Made by a program: the position numbers and the translations under genes. From Nocardia sp. (lineage in GTDB: Bacteria; Actinomycetota; Actinomycetes; Mycobacteriales; Mycobacteriaceae), in NCBI GenBank assembly GCA_017354515.1, contig JAFMQT010000348.1, forward strand, positions 1 through 5,365: DNA of 5,365 nt. The letters run 5' to 3'. The notes under the pieces were generated by a model that did not search any database, was not told the DNA's origin, and was given only the letters and a program-made list of their open reading frames with translations. Every line of letters begins with the position of its first letter. The stretch's first letter is position 1. Shown piece by piece: positions 1-5,365 of the stretch.

Positions 1-381
1 GGTCATGCCGAGCATGCGCCGCCAATTGGTCAGGTCTTTGACCCAATTGGTGTCGGTGGGGTAATCCGACCATTCCGAACGCTGGCGGTGCAGGACGTAT
101 TTGTCCTTGCGGCTGCGGTAGATCCGGATCCGCTCGAAGCGCTCGTTGCCCATATCGGCCGACTCGGTCAGCAGCACTCCGGAGAAGCGCACCTGGCGGG
201 CTCCGTTGTGGCCGACGCGCAGAATGATCTCCTCGAATCCGGCCTGCCGGCCCTCCTCGAGTTCGATGTAGCGGCGCAGTGCCGTGACGATCGCTCCCGA
301 CAGATTTCCGCCGACGAGCTCCTGGGCCCGCTGGAACAGGGGGAGGTCGTCATCGGAGACGTAGACGGTCTTATTGGGCAT
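1..381 (-). CDS. EXLDI-family protein, C-terminal part outside the window
   Basis: The first 127 residues are visible, starting MPNKTVYVSDDDLPLFQRAQ and continuing without a stop to the window edge. The opening (short beta-like VYVSDDDLP stretch, helix, then GGNLSGAIVTALRRYIELEE) matches the conserved start of the EXLDI family and has the look of a ribbon-helix-helix-like dimer module. A charged beta-rich middle follows (residues 50-105, with RFSGVLL and RFERIRIYRSRKDKYVLH). The family is named for a C-terminal EXLDI motif, which would lie off the left edge and cannot be checked. Members are small actinobacterial proteins of unknown function, often found near transcriptional regulators. The ATG at 381 has no Shine-Dalgarno sequence but sits about 7 nt from a good -10 box, so a leaderless message is likely. 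It is transcribed divergently from the biosynthetic operon. Family assignment is from recall of the conserved N-terminus; function is unknown. Confidence 0.85.
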   Translation of the reverse strand, partial: MPNKTVYVSDDDLPLFQRAQELVGGNLSGAIVTALRRYIELEEGRQAGFEEIILRVGHNGARQVRFSGVLLTESADMGNERFERIRIYRSRKDKYVLHRQRSEWSDYPTDTNWVKDLTNWRRMLGMT

Positions 382-387
382 GAACCC

Positions 388-416
388 ACTATACGTAGAT
401 GTATACGTAGACACAA
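388..416 (-). promoter_or_regulatory. Predicted promoter of the EXLDI gene, leaderless
   Basis: On the minus strand, a -35 element TTGTGT (416-411) and a -10 element TATAGT (393-388) are separated by exactly 17 nt. Counting about 7 nt past the -10 puts the transcription start on or next to the A of the ATG at 381. This explains the missing ribosome binding site and predicts a leaderless mRNA. The spacer is occupied by the TACGTA repeats of the proposed operator. Seen by eye only, no transcription data. Confidence 0.6.
390..413. promoter_or_regulatory. Probable TetR-type operator, two TACGTA boxes
   Basis: TATACGTAGA occurs twice as a direct repeat (390-399 and 402-411) with a 12-bp period. 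Each copy contains the self-complementary core TACGTA (392-397 and 404-409). The second copy extends to TGTnTACGTAnACA (400-413), a palindrome apart from one mismatched pair next to the core. Such short palindromes centred between -35 and -10 boxes are typical of TetR-family operators, and side-by-side copies allow two dimers to bind. The site covers the spacer of the leftward promoter and the -35 of the rightward one, so one repressor could shut both. No regulator gene is in the window; the one binding here may lie beyond the EXLDI gene. That regulator is inference. Confidence 0.55.
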
Positions 417-436
417 GACGCTGGTCGAAGTAATTT
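408..436 (+). promoter_or_regulatory. Predicted promoter of the four-gene operon
   Basis: TAGACA (408-413, five of six bases of the -35 consensus) is followed after 17 nt by TAATTT (431-436), which keeps the TAnnnT core of actinobacterial -10 boxes. Transcription would begin near 443 and give a leader of about 88 nt before the ATG at 531. The -35 overlaps both the -35 of the leftward promoter and the operator palindrome. This is the best forward promoter I find in the intergenic region, but the -10 is weak in its central positions. Confidence 0.45.
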
Positions 437-517
437 CCAACCGGCAGTGAACCACCCCGGGACCTATCCCGTATCCCGTCCGAGCAGGGCCGGACACCGA
501 GCGCCGGTACACCCCAC

Positions 518-525
518 GGAAGGAG
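518..525 (+). promoter_or_regulatory. Shine-Dalgarno GGAAGGAG fixing the start of the first operon gene
   Basis: GGAAGGAG ends 5 nt before the ATG at 531. It supports that ATG over the in-frame GTG at 447, which would add 28 low-complexity, Pro/Arg-rich residues with no resemblance to the enzyme family. Confidence 0.8.
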
Positions 526-530
526 CGGCT

Positions 531-2228
531 ATGCCGTCGCGAGTGGTCGATTATCTGATCGGTGCGGTCTCCGCGCTCGGTGTGCGGCATATCTTCGGTG
601 TCGACGGCGCCAATATCGAAGACCTCTACGATGCCGCCTACGAATCCGGGGGCCGGGTTCAGGCGGTGGTCGCCAAACACGAGTTCGGTGCCGCCACCAT
701 GGCCGACGGATACGCGCGCAGCACCGCCGGCCTGGGTGTCGTCTGCGCGACATCGGGTGGGGGCGCGATGAATCTCATTGCGGGACTGGCCGAATCGCAT
801 GCCTCGCGGGTTCCGGTGCTGGCCCTGGTCGGTCAGGCGCCGACGAATCTGGAGGGGAAGGGGGCCTTTCAGGACTCCAGCGGGCTGTCCGGAACACTCG
901 ACGCCGCCGAAATCTTCCGCTCGGTCACCCGCTATTGCGCCCGGATCGACAGTCCACGGTCGCTGCCCGGACATCTCGCGCGCGCGGTCACCGCGGCCCG
1001 GTCCGGTGGTCCCGCGGTTCTGCTGTTCCCCAAGGACATTCAGCAGGCAGGATTCGAGGCGGAACCGTTCACGGCACGCCCCGCGGTGCGCGGACACGAC
1101 GACGACGGCGTCGCGCACCTGCTCGAATTGGTCCGTGCGGCGCGCCTGACCGGCAAGGTCGTGATCATCGCCGGCGCACAGATCGCCCGCGACGACGCCC
1201 GAAATGAGCTGCGCGAGTTGGTGAACCGGCTCGATGCCGGAGTCGGGGTCGCGCCCGATGCCAAGGATGTATTCGGCGATACCGAACCCGGATATCTCGG
1301 CGTCGCCGGAAGTATGGGGCATGCCGAACTGCGGGACTCGTTGCACGGTTGCGCGCTGTGCCTGCTCATCGGCACCCGGATGCCGGTCACCGACCGGGCC
1401 GGACTGGAGTCGGAGCTGACCGGATCGGTCGCGTCGTTGGGCGCCGAAGCGCCGCATATTCCGGCGGCGCATGTCATGACCACCGACCTCGCCGCGACCC
1501 TGCGCACGATGGTCGCGGCGCTGGGGCCCGCCCGGGGGCGCACACATCGCGGCGGATATCGCCGGGCGCCGGATCCGCCGATCACCGCCGGCCTCGAATT
1601 CCGCCGGGGCCCGGACGTGCATGCGGGCCTGGACTACCGAACGATCGTCGAAACGATAAGCAACACCATCGATTACGACACCGATGTCTTCGCCGATGCC
1701 GGCAATACCGGGGCGTCGGTGGTGCATCATCTGCGGATGCCGCCCGAGGGCCGGTTCGTCGTCGCGCTCGGAATGGGCGGTATGGGTTACGCGTTCGGCG
1801 CGGCGATCGGATCCTGCTTCGCCCGCCGGCACCGACCCGGCGGAAGTGCGCGCCGCACAGTGGTAGTTGCCGGTGACGGCGCTTTCTATATGCACGGCAT
1901 GGAGATTCACACCGCCATCGAATACGGACTCCCGGTGACCTTCATCGTCCTGGACAATTCGGCACACGCCATGTGCGTGACCCGGGAGCAGATCTACTAC
2001 GGAGATCGCTACAGCTTCAACAGATTTCAGCAGGCACAGCTGGGTGCCGGGATGGCGGCGATGTTCCCGCGGCTGCCGTCCTATGCCCCGGCCACCGGCC
2101 GGGAATTCGGCACCGCACTGCGCAACTGCCTGGATATCGCCGGCCCCTCCTTCATCGCACTCGACTGCGATCCCGACGAAATACCGCCCTTCGCCCCATT
2201 CCTGACCGCCGCTAGGAGTAATTCGTGA
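531..2228 (+). CDS. ThDP-dependent enzyme, acetolactate synthase/2-oxoacid decarboxylase superfamily
   Basis: This is a 565-residue protein, the normal length for the superfamily, with three domains in order. The N-terminal pyrimidine-binding domain (about 1-170) carries the catalytic glutamate E51 in VVAKHEFGAATMADGYAR, then VGQAPTNLEGKGAFQDSSG (100-118), like the G...AFQ loop of acetolactate synthases. The central domain spans about 195-330. The C-terminal pyrophosphate-binding domain (about 370-565) has GMGGMGYAFGAAIG (414-427) and the ThDP/Mg motif, with GDG at 448-450 and LDN at 474-476; D449 and N476 are the expected metal ligands. The family decarboxylates 2-oxoacids and transfers the resulting acyl anion to a carbonyl or thioester. 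The substrate cannot be read from sequence. The housekeeping ilvBN context is absent: no regulatory subunit follows, and the neighbours (SRPBCC, KASIII, aminotransferase) point to secondary metabolism. The start is set by GGAAGGAG at 518-525, and the stop overlaps the next start by 4 bp. It could be a decarboxylase, an acyloin synthase or an acetolactate-type ligase. The family call is firm; the reaction is open. Confidence 0.93.
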   Translation: MPSRVVDYLIGAVSALGVRHIFGVDGANIEDLYDAAYESGGRVQAVVAKHEFGAATMADGYARSTAGLGVVCATSGGGAMNLIAGLAESHASRVPVLALVGQAPTNLEGKGAFQDSSGLSGTLDAAEIFRSVTRYCARIDSPRSLPGHLARAVTAARSGGPAVLLFPKDIQQAGFEAEPFTARPAVRGHDDDGVAHLLELVRAARLTGKVVIIAGAQIARDDARNELRELVNRLDAGVGVAPDAKDVFGDTEPGYLGVAGSMGHAELRDSLHGCALCLLIGTRMPVTDRAGLESELTGSVASLGAEAPHIPAAHVMTTDLAATLRTMVAALGPARGRTHRGGYRRAPDPPITAGLEFRRGPDVHAGLDYRTIVETISNTIDYDTDVFADAGNTGASVVHHLRMPPEGRFVVALGMGGMGYAFGAAIGSCFARRHRPGGSARRTVVVAGDGAFYMHGMEIHTAIEYGLPVTFIVLDNSAHAMCVTREQIYYGDRYSFNRFQQAQLGAGMAAMFPRLPSYAPATGREFGTALRNCLDIAGPSFIALDCDPDEIPPFAPFLTAARSNS

Positions 2229-2899
2229 CCACCAGCGTCTCCCCACTCAGCGATATCCCGCAGGCACCGCACCGGGTGATCCCCGGACTGTTGCGCATCG
2301 AGAACTCCGATCGTGAGCAGACCACGCCGATCATCATGGACATGTTGCGATCGGTGTATCCGCACGATCAGATCTTCGGGCAGTTCTGCCCGGTCCAGGA
2401 CTACATCGCGGCGCCGCCCCGGCAGCTGTACGAATACCTCTCGCACACGCTGAGTTTGGAGGAGTGGACCTACAGTCTGCGCGGCTTCACCGAAACGGCG
2501 ACGCCGGGGCTGTGGGAGTCCTATGACCGGCTGGGTAAGAACACCCGCATCTACACGCGTACGGTCGCCAATCCGGATGCCATGACCGTCGACTACCACT
2601 GCGCCTGGGACCAGGGTGAACATCTGTGGATGATCTACCTGATGCGGGTGGTGGACGCGCAGGTCGTCTTCGACAAGCCGGGATCGGTGGTGCTGTGGAA
2701 CAACTGCCGCCATCCGTTCTACGACGAGAATCCCTTCCCCGATGCCGCCCCACCCGGACGTCCGGTCTGGGTCGGTGATTTCTGGGAGATGTTCTCCGCC
2801 GGGCACCGCCTGGAATTGGACAACCTCAAGGCGATCGCCGAATACCGTGCGGCGCACGGTCTTCCGATCACCCCCGACTGGATGAAGTCAGAAGGATAG
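2225..2899 (+). CDS. SRPBCC (START-like, polyketide-cyclase-like) protein
   Basis: The protein has 224 residues. The GTG start overlaps the upstream stop (GTGA) and is preceded by AGGAG (2214-2218) at a 6-nt spacing. There is no signal peptide or membrane segment, so it should be cytosolic. The core (about residues 55-165) fits the SRPBCC helix-grip pattern: DYIAAPPRQLYEYLS (59-73) as the typical first strand and helix, then WTYSLRGFTET, TRIYTRTVANPDAMTVDY and HLWMIYLMRVVD as strands, and VVLWNNCRHPFYDENPF (155-171) near the end. It is rich in Trp, Tyr and Phe, as expected for a hydrophobic ligand pocket. A C-terminal helix (186-211) follows. SRPBCC proteins include aromatases/cyclases, lipid carriers and ligand-binding enzymes; this one could cyclise, dehydrate or simply hold a pathway intermediate. 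The fold call is from strand and helix pattern and moderate resemblance, and no catalytic residue can be named. No PKS or acyl carrier protein is encoded beside it. Confidence 0.7.
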   Translation: MTTSVSPLSDIPQAPHRVIPGLLRIENSDREQTTPIIMDMLRSVYPHDQIFGQFCPVQDYIAAPPRQLYEYLSHTLSLEEWTYSLRGFTETATPGLWESYDRLGKNTRIYTRTVANPDAMTVDYHCAWDQGEHLWMIYLMRVVDAQVVFDKPGSVVLWNNCRHPFYDENPFPDAAPPGRPVWVGDFWEMFSAGHRLELDNLKAIAEYRAAHGLPITPDWMKSEG

Positions 2900-2904
2900 G
2901 ACAG

Positions 2905-3954
2905 GTGCACCCGATGGATTTCACCGATCCCGCGCTCGGCTTGCCGGCCGTCAGCCTCGTCGATATCGCCTCCTATCTGCCCGGGGAGCCGGTACCGACC
3001 GAATACTTCACCCAATTCTCGCGTTCGGACCGCATGGCCAAGAACGTGATGTTCCGTGCGCCCCACGGGCGGCACCATCGAGGTCGCGACGAAACCGCCG
3101 TCGATATGGTCGAACGCGCGACGGCGCCGTTGATCGAACGCCGCGGCGCGGACGCGATCGCGAATGTCGATGTGCTGCTCACCCACACCCAGCTTCCCGA
3201 TAATCCGGTGATGGGGGCCGGGCCGGAGGTGGCGCGGCGATTGGGAATGAATCCGGAATGGGTTCTCGATATACACAACGGCGGCTGTGCGGCATTCATC
3301 TACATGATGTCGCTGGCGCGAATGATTCTGCGCACCACCGATGCCCGCACCGCGCTCATCGCGGTGACCCAGAACACCGCCGGGCCGGTATTCACCCAGA
3401 CCGAGATCCGCGGTCTGGCGCAGGCGCCGGTGCCCGGTGACGGATGCGGGGTCGGCCTGCTGGTCAAGGACAACAGTGCGCCGATCCTCGATATCGAATG
3501 CCGTACCTTTCCCGAATTCGCCGGCGATATGGAATTCTCCACCGGTTCCGAGCGGAAGTACTGGGAACCGGGCGAGGGACAGGCCTGTGTGAGTTTCACC
3601 GAATCGAAGATCACCAAGGTATTCGCGCGCGGCAATCGACTGGTCCCGGAATTGGCGCTGGCGGTCTGTGATCGGATCGGCGTCAAGGGACGCGATATCG
3701 ATACCTTCGTGACCAACCAGCCGAATCGGCTGTTCCTGCGCAATTGGCGGGACGCCCTGGAACTTCCGGCCGAACGCCATCCCGACAGTTTCGATCGCTG
3801 CGGAAACCTCTTCGCCGCGGGCATTCCCGTCACGCTCGATCTGGAGAATCGCGCGGGTCGAGTTCGCAACGATTCGGTGGTTTTGTTGTCCGCCTTCGCA
3901 CACGCGGGGGATTTCGCCGCCGCGGCCGCGATCAGATGGGGCGGCCCGCGATGA
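2905..3954 (+). CDS. Ketosynthase III (FabH-like) enzyme with His-to-Asn in the active site
   Basis: This 349-residue protein has the length of a thiolase-fold KASIII. The N-terminal half contains ASYLPGEPVPTEYF (22-35) and DETAVDMVERA (62-72), as in FabH. The nucleophile is C128 in DIHNGGCAAFIYMM, and GDGCGVGLL (178-186) matches the FabH GDGAGA stretch. The C-terminal half shows FVTNQPNRLF (268-277), aligned with the VPHQAN motif of FabH, and DRCGNLFAAGIP (297-308), aligned with the HGNTSAAS region. The triad is therefore C128, N271 in place of the catalytic His, and N301. The Trp of the FabH TSDEWI stretch that packs on CoA is also missing (SRSDRMAKN, 39-47). Thioester acyl transfer via C128 seems feasible; malonyl decarboxylation is doubtful. 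The GTG at 2905 lies 8 nt after GAAGGA (2891-2896). An ATG at 2914, 9 nt after AGGACAG, is an equally possible start, giving 346 residues. It is 5 bp behind the SRPBCC gene and overlaps the aminotransferase by 4 bp. Confidence 0.9.
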   Translation: MHPMDFTDPALGLPAVSLVDIASYLPGEPVPTEYFTQFSRSDRMAKNVMFRAPHGRHHRGRDETAVDMVERATAPLIERRGADAIANVDVLLTHTQLPDNPVMGAGPEVARRLGMNPEWVLDIHNGGCAAFIYMMSLARMILRTTDARTALIAVTQNTAGPVFTQTEIRGLAQAPVPGDGCGVGLLVKDNSAPILDIECRTFPEFAGDMEFSTGSERKYWEPGEGQACVSFTESKITKVFARGNRLVPELALAVCDRIGVKGRDIDTFVTNQPNRLFLRNWRDALELPAERHPDSFDRCGNLFAAGIPVTLDLENRAGRVRNDSVVLLSAFAHAGDFAAAAAIRWGGPR

Positions 3955-5039
3955 GCGGGCCCGCCCCCGACTCGCCCGCGACCCAGCCGATCGCGGCGGC
4001 GCGGTTCGATCTCACCCTGAGTGAGAATCCGTTCCCGCCCTTGCCTTCGGTGCTCGAGGCGGTGGATGAGGCTCTGCGGCAGGCGAACCGGTATCCGGAG
4101 TTCCTGCCGCACCGGCTGCCCGCACTGATCGCCGATCGGCTGGCCCTCACCCCCGAGCAGGTCGTGGTGGGCTCCGGTGCGACCGGGGTCGCGATGCAGA
4201 TCATGCAAACGGTCTCCGGACCCGGTCGGACCATGGTAATGGCCACTCCGACCTTCGACGGCTATCCGATCATGGCGGCCACGGTGGGGCTGGAAACCGT
4301 TGCGGTGCCACTGGATTCGTCCGGAGGGCAGCGGTTGGACGAGATGACCCGGGTGGTGGACGAGCGTACCGCGCTGATCGCGGTATGCCGTCCGCACAAC
4401 CCCACCGGGACCGTCGTGCCGATCGCCGAACTGAAGACCTTCCTGTTCGGGGTGCCGCGCCACATTCCGGTCATCCTCGACGAGGCGTATGTCGAGTTCC
4501 TGTCCGGACCGGAGTCGGTCGATGTCGGTGAGCTGATCCGGCACTATCCGAACCTGATCGTGTTGCGGACCTTCTCGAAGGCCTACGGTCTCGCCGGGCT
4601 GCGGATCGGATACGCATTCGGGGCGGCCGAACTGATGGCCCGGATACGCCGCCGGCAGCTGCCGTTCGGTATTCCCGACCACGCCGTGGCCGCGGTGCGC
4701 GCCTGCTACGCGGCCCCGGCCGAACTGGCGGCCCGGATCGCGGCGATCACCGCCGAGCGTGAGTGGTTGCGAACAGCGTTGCGGCGCAGGGGTATAGCGG
4801 TGCCGGACAGTCGCGCCAATTTCCTCTATCTCCCCGGTCGCGATGTGCACAGCACCCTCGCGGATGTGGGAATCGCGGCGAAGGGGTACCCCGATGGCAG
4901 CGCCCGGATCGCGGTCGGTGACCCGTCCGCCGACGCCGCCGTGGCGCGGGCCTTCGCCGGCCGCACGGCGACGGTGCTCACAATGTGCTGCGCAGGTAGA
5001 CCTGACCGGTCGTACTCGAACGGATTTCGACGGCACTGA
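3951..5039 (+). CDS. HisC-like class I/II PLP aminotransferase
   Basis: This 362-residue fold-type I aminotransferase most resembles histidinol-phosphate or aromatic aminotransferases. The N-terminus has the HisC-like LTLSENPFPPLPSVLEAVDEA (21-41), close to the usual LNxNENPxGPSP. VVGSGATGVAMQIMQ (72-86) is the cofactor phosphate region. N150 in RPHNPTGT, D177 and Y180 in LDEAYVEF, the Schiff-base lysine K210 in RTFSKAYGLAGLRIGY, R218, and R319 in SARIAVGDP for the substrate carboxylate are all present, so it should be active. HisC itself sits in the his operon and uses histidinol phosphate; the neighbours here suggest recruitment to a small-molecule pathway, with a keto group as acceptor or an amino acid as donor. 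The ATG overlaps the upstream TGA (ATGA) with no strong ribosome binding site, implying translational coupling. The usual family end falls near residue 337 (ARAFAG). The last 25 residues, with two cysteines and a basic end, are an unusual tail lying antisense to the convergent gene. Substrate unknown. Confidence 0.92.
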   Translation: MSGPAPDSPATQPIAAARFDLTLSENPFPPLPSVLEAVDEALRQANRYPEFLPHRLPALIADRLALTPEQVVVGSGATGVAMQIMQTVSGPGRTMVMATPTFDGYPIMAATVGLETVAVPLDSSGGQRLDEMTRVVDERTALIAVCRPHNPTGTVVPIAELKTFLFGVPRHIPVILDEAYVEFLSGPESVDVGELIRHYPNLIVLRTFSKAYGLAGLRIGYAFGAAELMARIRRRQLPFGIPDHAVAAVRACYAAPAELAARIAAITAEREWLRTALRRRGIAVPDSRANFLYLPGRDVHSTLADVGIAAKGYPDGSARIAVGDPSADAAVARAFAGRTATVLTMCCAGRPDRSYSNGFRRH

Positions 5040-5365
5040 TCTGCCCGGACGGTGTGGCGGTGATGCCGTCGGCCGTGATCGTCTGCCCGGGGTGGGCGGT
5101 CCACTGGGCGAGCTTGGATTGGGTTCCATCGGTGTGCACCACCCACAGCGCCCCGTCCCAGGTGTAGTCGGTATCCGACGGTGCGTAATCGCAGGACAGA
5201 TTCACTCGGGTTCCGGTATTCACCTGTGTCAGTGTGAAATTCGCGGTGATCGGTGACGGCAGGATCTGATCCATCTGGCGGGACGCGACGATCTGCTCGG
5301 TGGCCGCGGGTGGGCTGGGCCGGTGGGTCACCGACATCGTCACCGGGATCGTGATGGCGACCGCC
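4978..5365 (-). CDS. Membrane-anchored or secreted protein, likely anti-sigma-factor-type outer domain; N-terminus outside the window
   Basis: The frame is open from the right edge, giving 128 visible residues that end in GQVYLRSTL. The first visible residues, AVAITIPVTMSV, look like the end of a transmembrane helix or signal sequence, so the in-frame GTG at 5343 is probably not the true start. A Pro/Ala-rich linker follows (THRPSPPAATEQ), then a beta-rich domain with TRVNLSCDYAP, LWVVHTDGTQSKLAQWTAHP, TADGITATPSGQISAVEIRS and VYLR. This pattern recalls the extracytoplasmic domain of actinobacterial membrane anti-sigma factors (RskA-like or zf-HC2 type), which hold an ECF sigma factor at the membrane. 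The zinc-binding part would be off-window, so this is tentative; a plain secreted hypothetical is the alternative. The gene converges on the operon, and its last 62 bp overlap the aminotransferase gene. No terminator-like hairpin is apparent between the two. Confidence 0.55.
   Translation of the reverse strand, partial: AVAITIPVTMSVTHRPSPPAATEQIVASRQMDQILPSPITANFTLTQVNTGTRVNLSCDYAPSDTDYTWDGALWVVHTDGTQSKLAQWTAHPGQTITADGITATPSGQISAVEIRSSTTGQVYLRSTL

Noticed and set aside
88..450. A 120-residue plus-strand open frame opposite the EXLDI gene.
   Set aside because: The minus strand carries the conserved EXLDI N-terminus with a well-placed promoter; the plus frame resembles nothing known and ends inside the operon leader.
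447..530. GTG 447 as the main start of the ThDP enzyme.
   Set aside because: The added 28 residues do not fit the family, and a strong Shine-Dalgarno precedes the ATG at 531.
168..2246. A 692-residue open frame on the minus strand opposite the ThDP gene.
   Set aside because: It has no recognisable motifs, is Arg/Gly/His-rich with the low-complexity look of a high-GC antisense frame, and would run through the divergent promoter region. The opposite strand encodes clear enzyme motifs.
2719..3903. A 394-residue minus-strand open frame opposite the SRPBCC end and KASIII gene.
   Set aside because: Antisense to the KASIII gene, no motifs, no ribosome binding site of note.
4883..4892. Perfect palindrome GGGGTACCCC, considered as a terminator stem or operator.
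   Set aside because: It lies inside the aminotransferase coding sequence (residues 311-314), has no loop or T-run, and is explained by codons for KGYP.
3300..5129. A 609-residue open frame on the minus strand opposite the KASIII and aminotransferase genes.
   Set aside because: Antisense shadow of two genes with intact catalytic motifs; the sequence is Pro/Arg/His-rich and domain-free.

Overview
The window is high-GC DNA with GTG and ATG starts, 4-bp stop/start overlaps and heavy G/C third positions. This points to an actinobacterium. Together with an EXLDI-family gene it suggests Nocardia or a close relative in the Mycobacteriales; the genus is inferred from style, not from a marker.

Layout. 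On the left, an EXLDI-family protein runs on the minus strand out of the window (start at 381). It faces a rightward four-gene operon across a 149-bp divergent intergenic region. That region holds a plausible leaderless promoter for the EXLDI gene, a plausible forward promoter for the operon, and between them two TACGTA-centred boxes that look like a shared repressor operator. The operon (531-5039, plus strand) encodes, in order: a thiamine diphosphate (ThDP) enzyme of the acetolactate synthase/2-oxoacid decarboxylase superfamily; a SRPBCC (START-like, polyketide-cyclase-like) protein; a ketosynthase III (FabH-like) enzyme; and a HisC-like class I/II PLP aminotransferase. Genes 1/2 and 3/4 overlap by 4 bp, and genes 2/3 are 5 bp apart, so one message and coupled translation are very likely. 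On the right, a convergent minus-strand gene enters from beyond the window. It encodes a membrane-anchored or secreted protein with a domain resembling the extracytoplasmic part of anti-sigma factors, and its 3' end overlaps the aminotransferase by 62 bp.

How the genes could work together. The operon appears complete inside the window and reads as a compact small-molecule pathway without its own acyl carrier protein, PKS or NRPS. A 2-oxoacid could be decarboxylated and its acyl anion transferred by the ThDP enzyme. The KASIII-like enzyme could acylate or condense, the SRPBCC protein could bind or cyclise an intermediate, and the aminotransferase could put in (or remove) an amine. The order of steps and the product are unknown. 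The most striking molecular detail is that the KASIII-like enzyme keeps the catalytic Cys and the Asn of the FabH triad, but its catalytic His position is Asn. This suggests non-decarboxylating acyl transfer rather than ordinary Claisen condensation. I do not recognise this four-gene combination as a characterised pathway.
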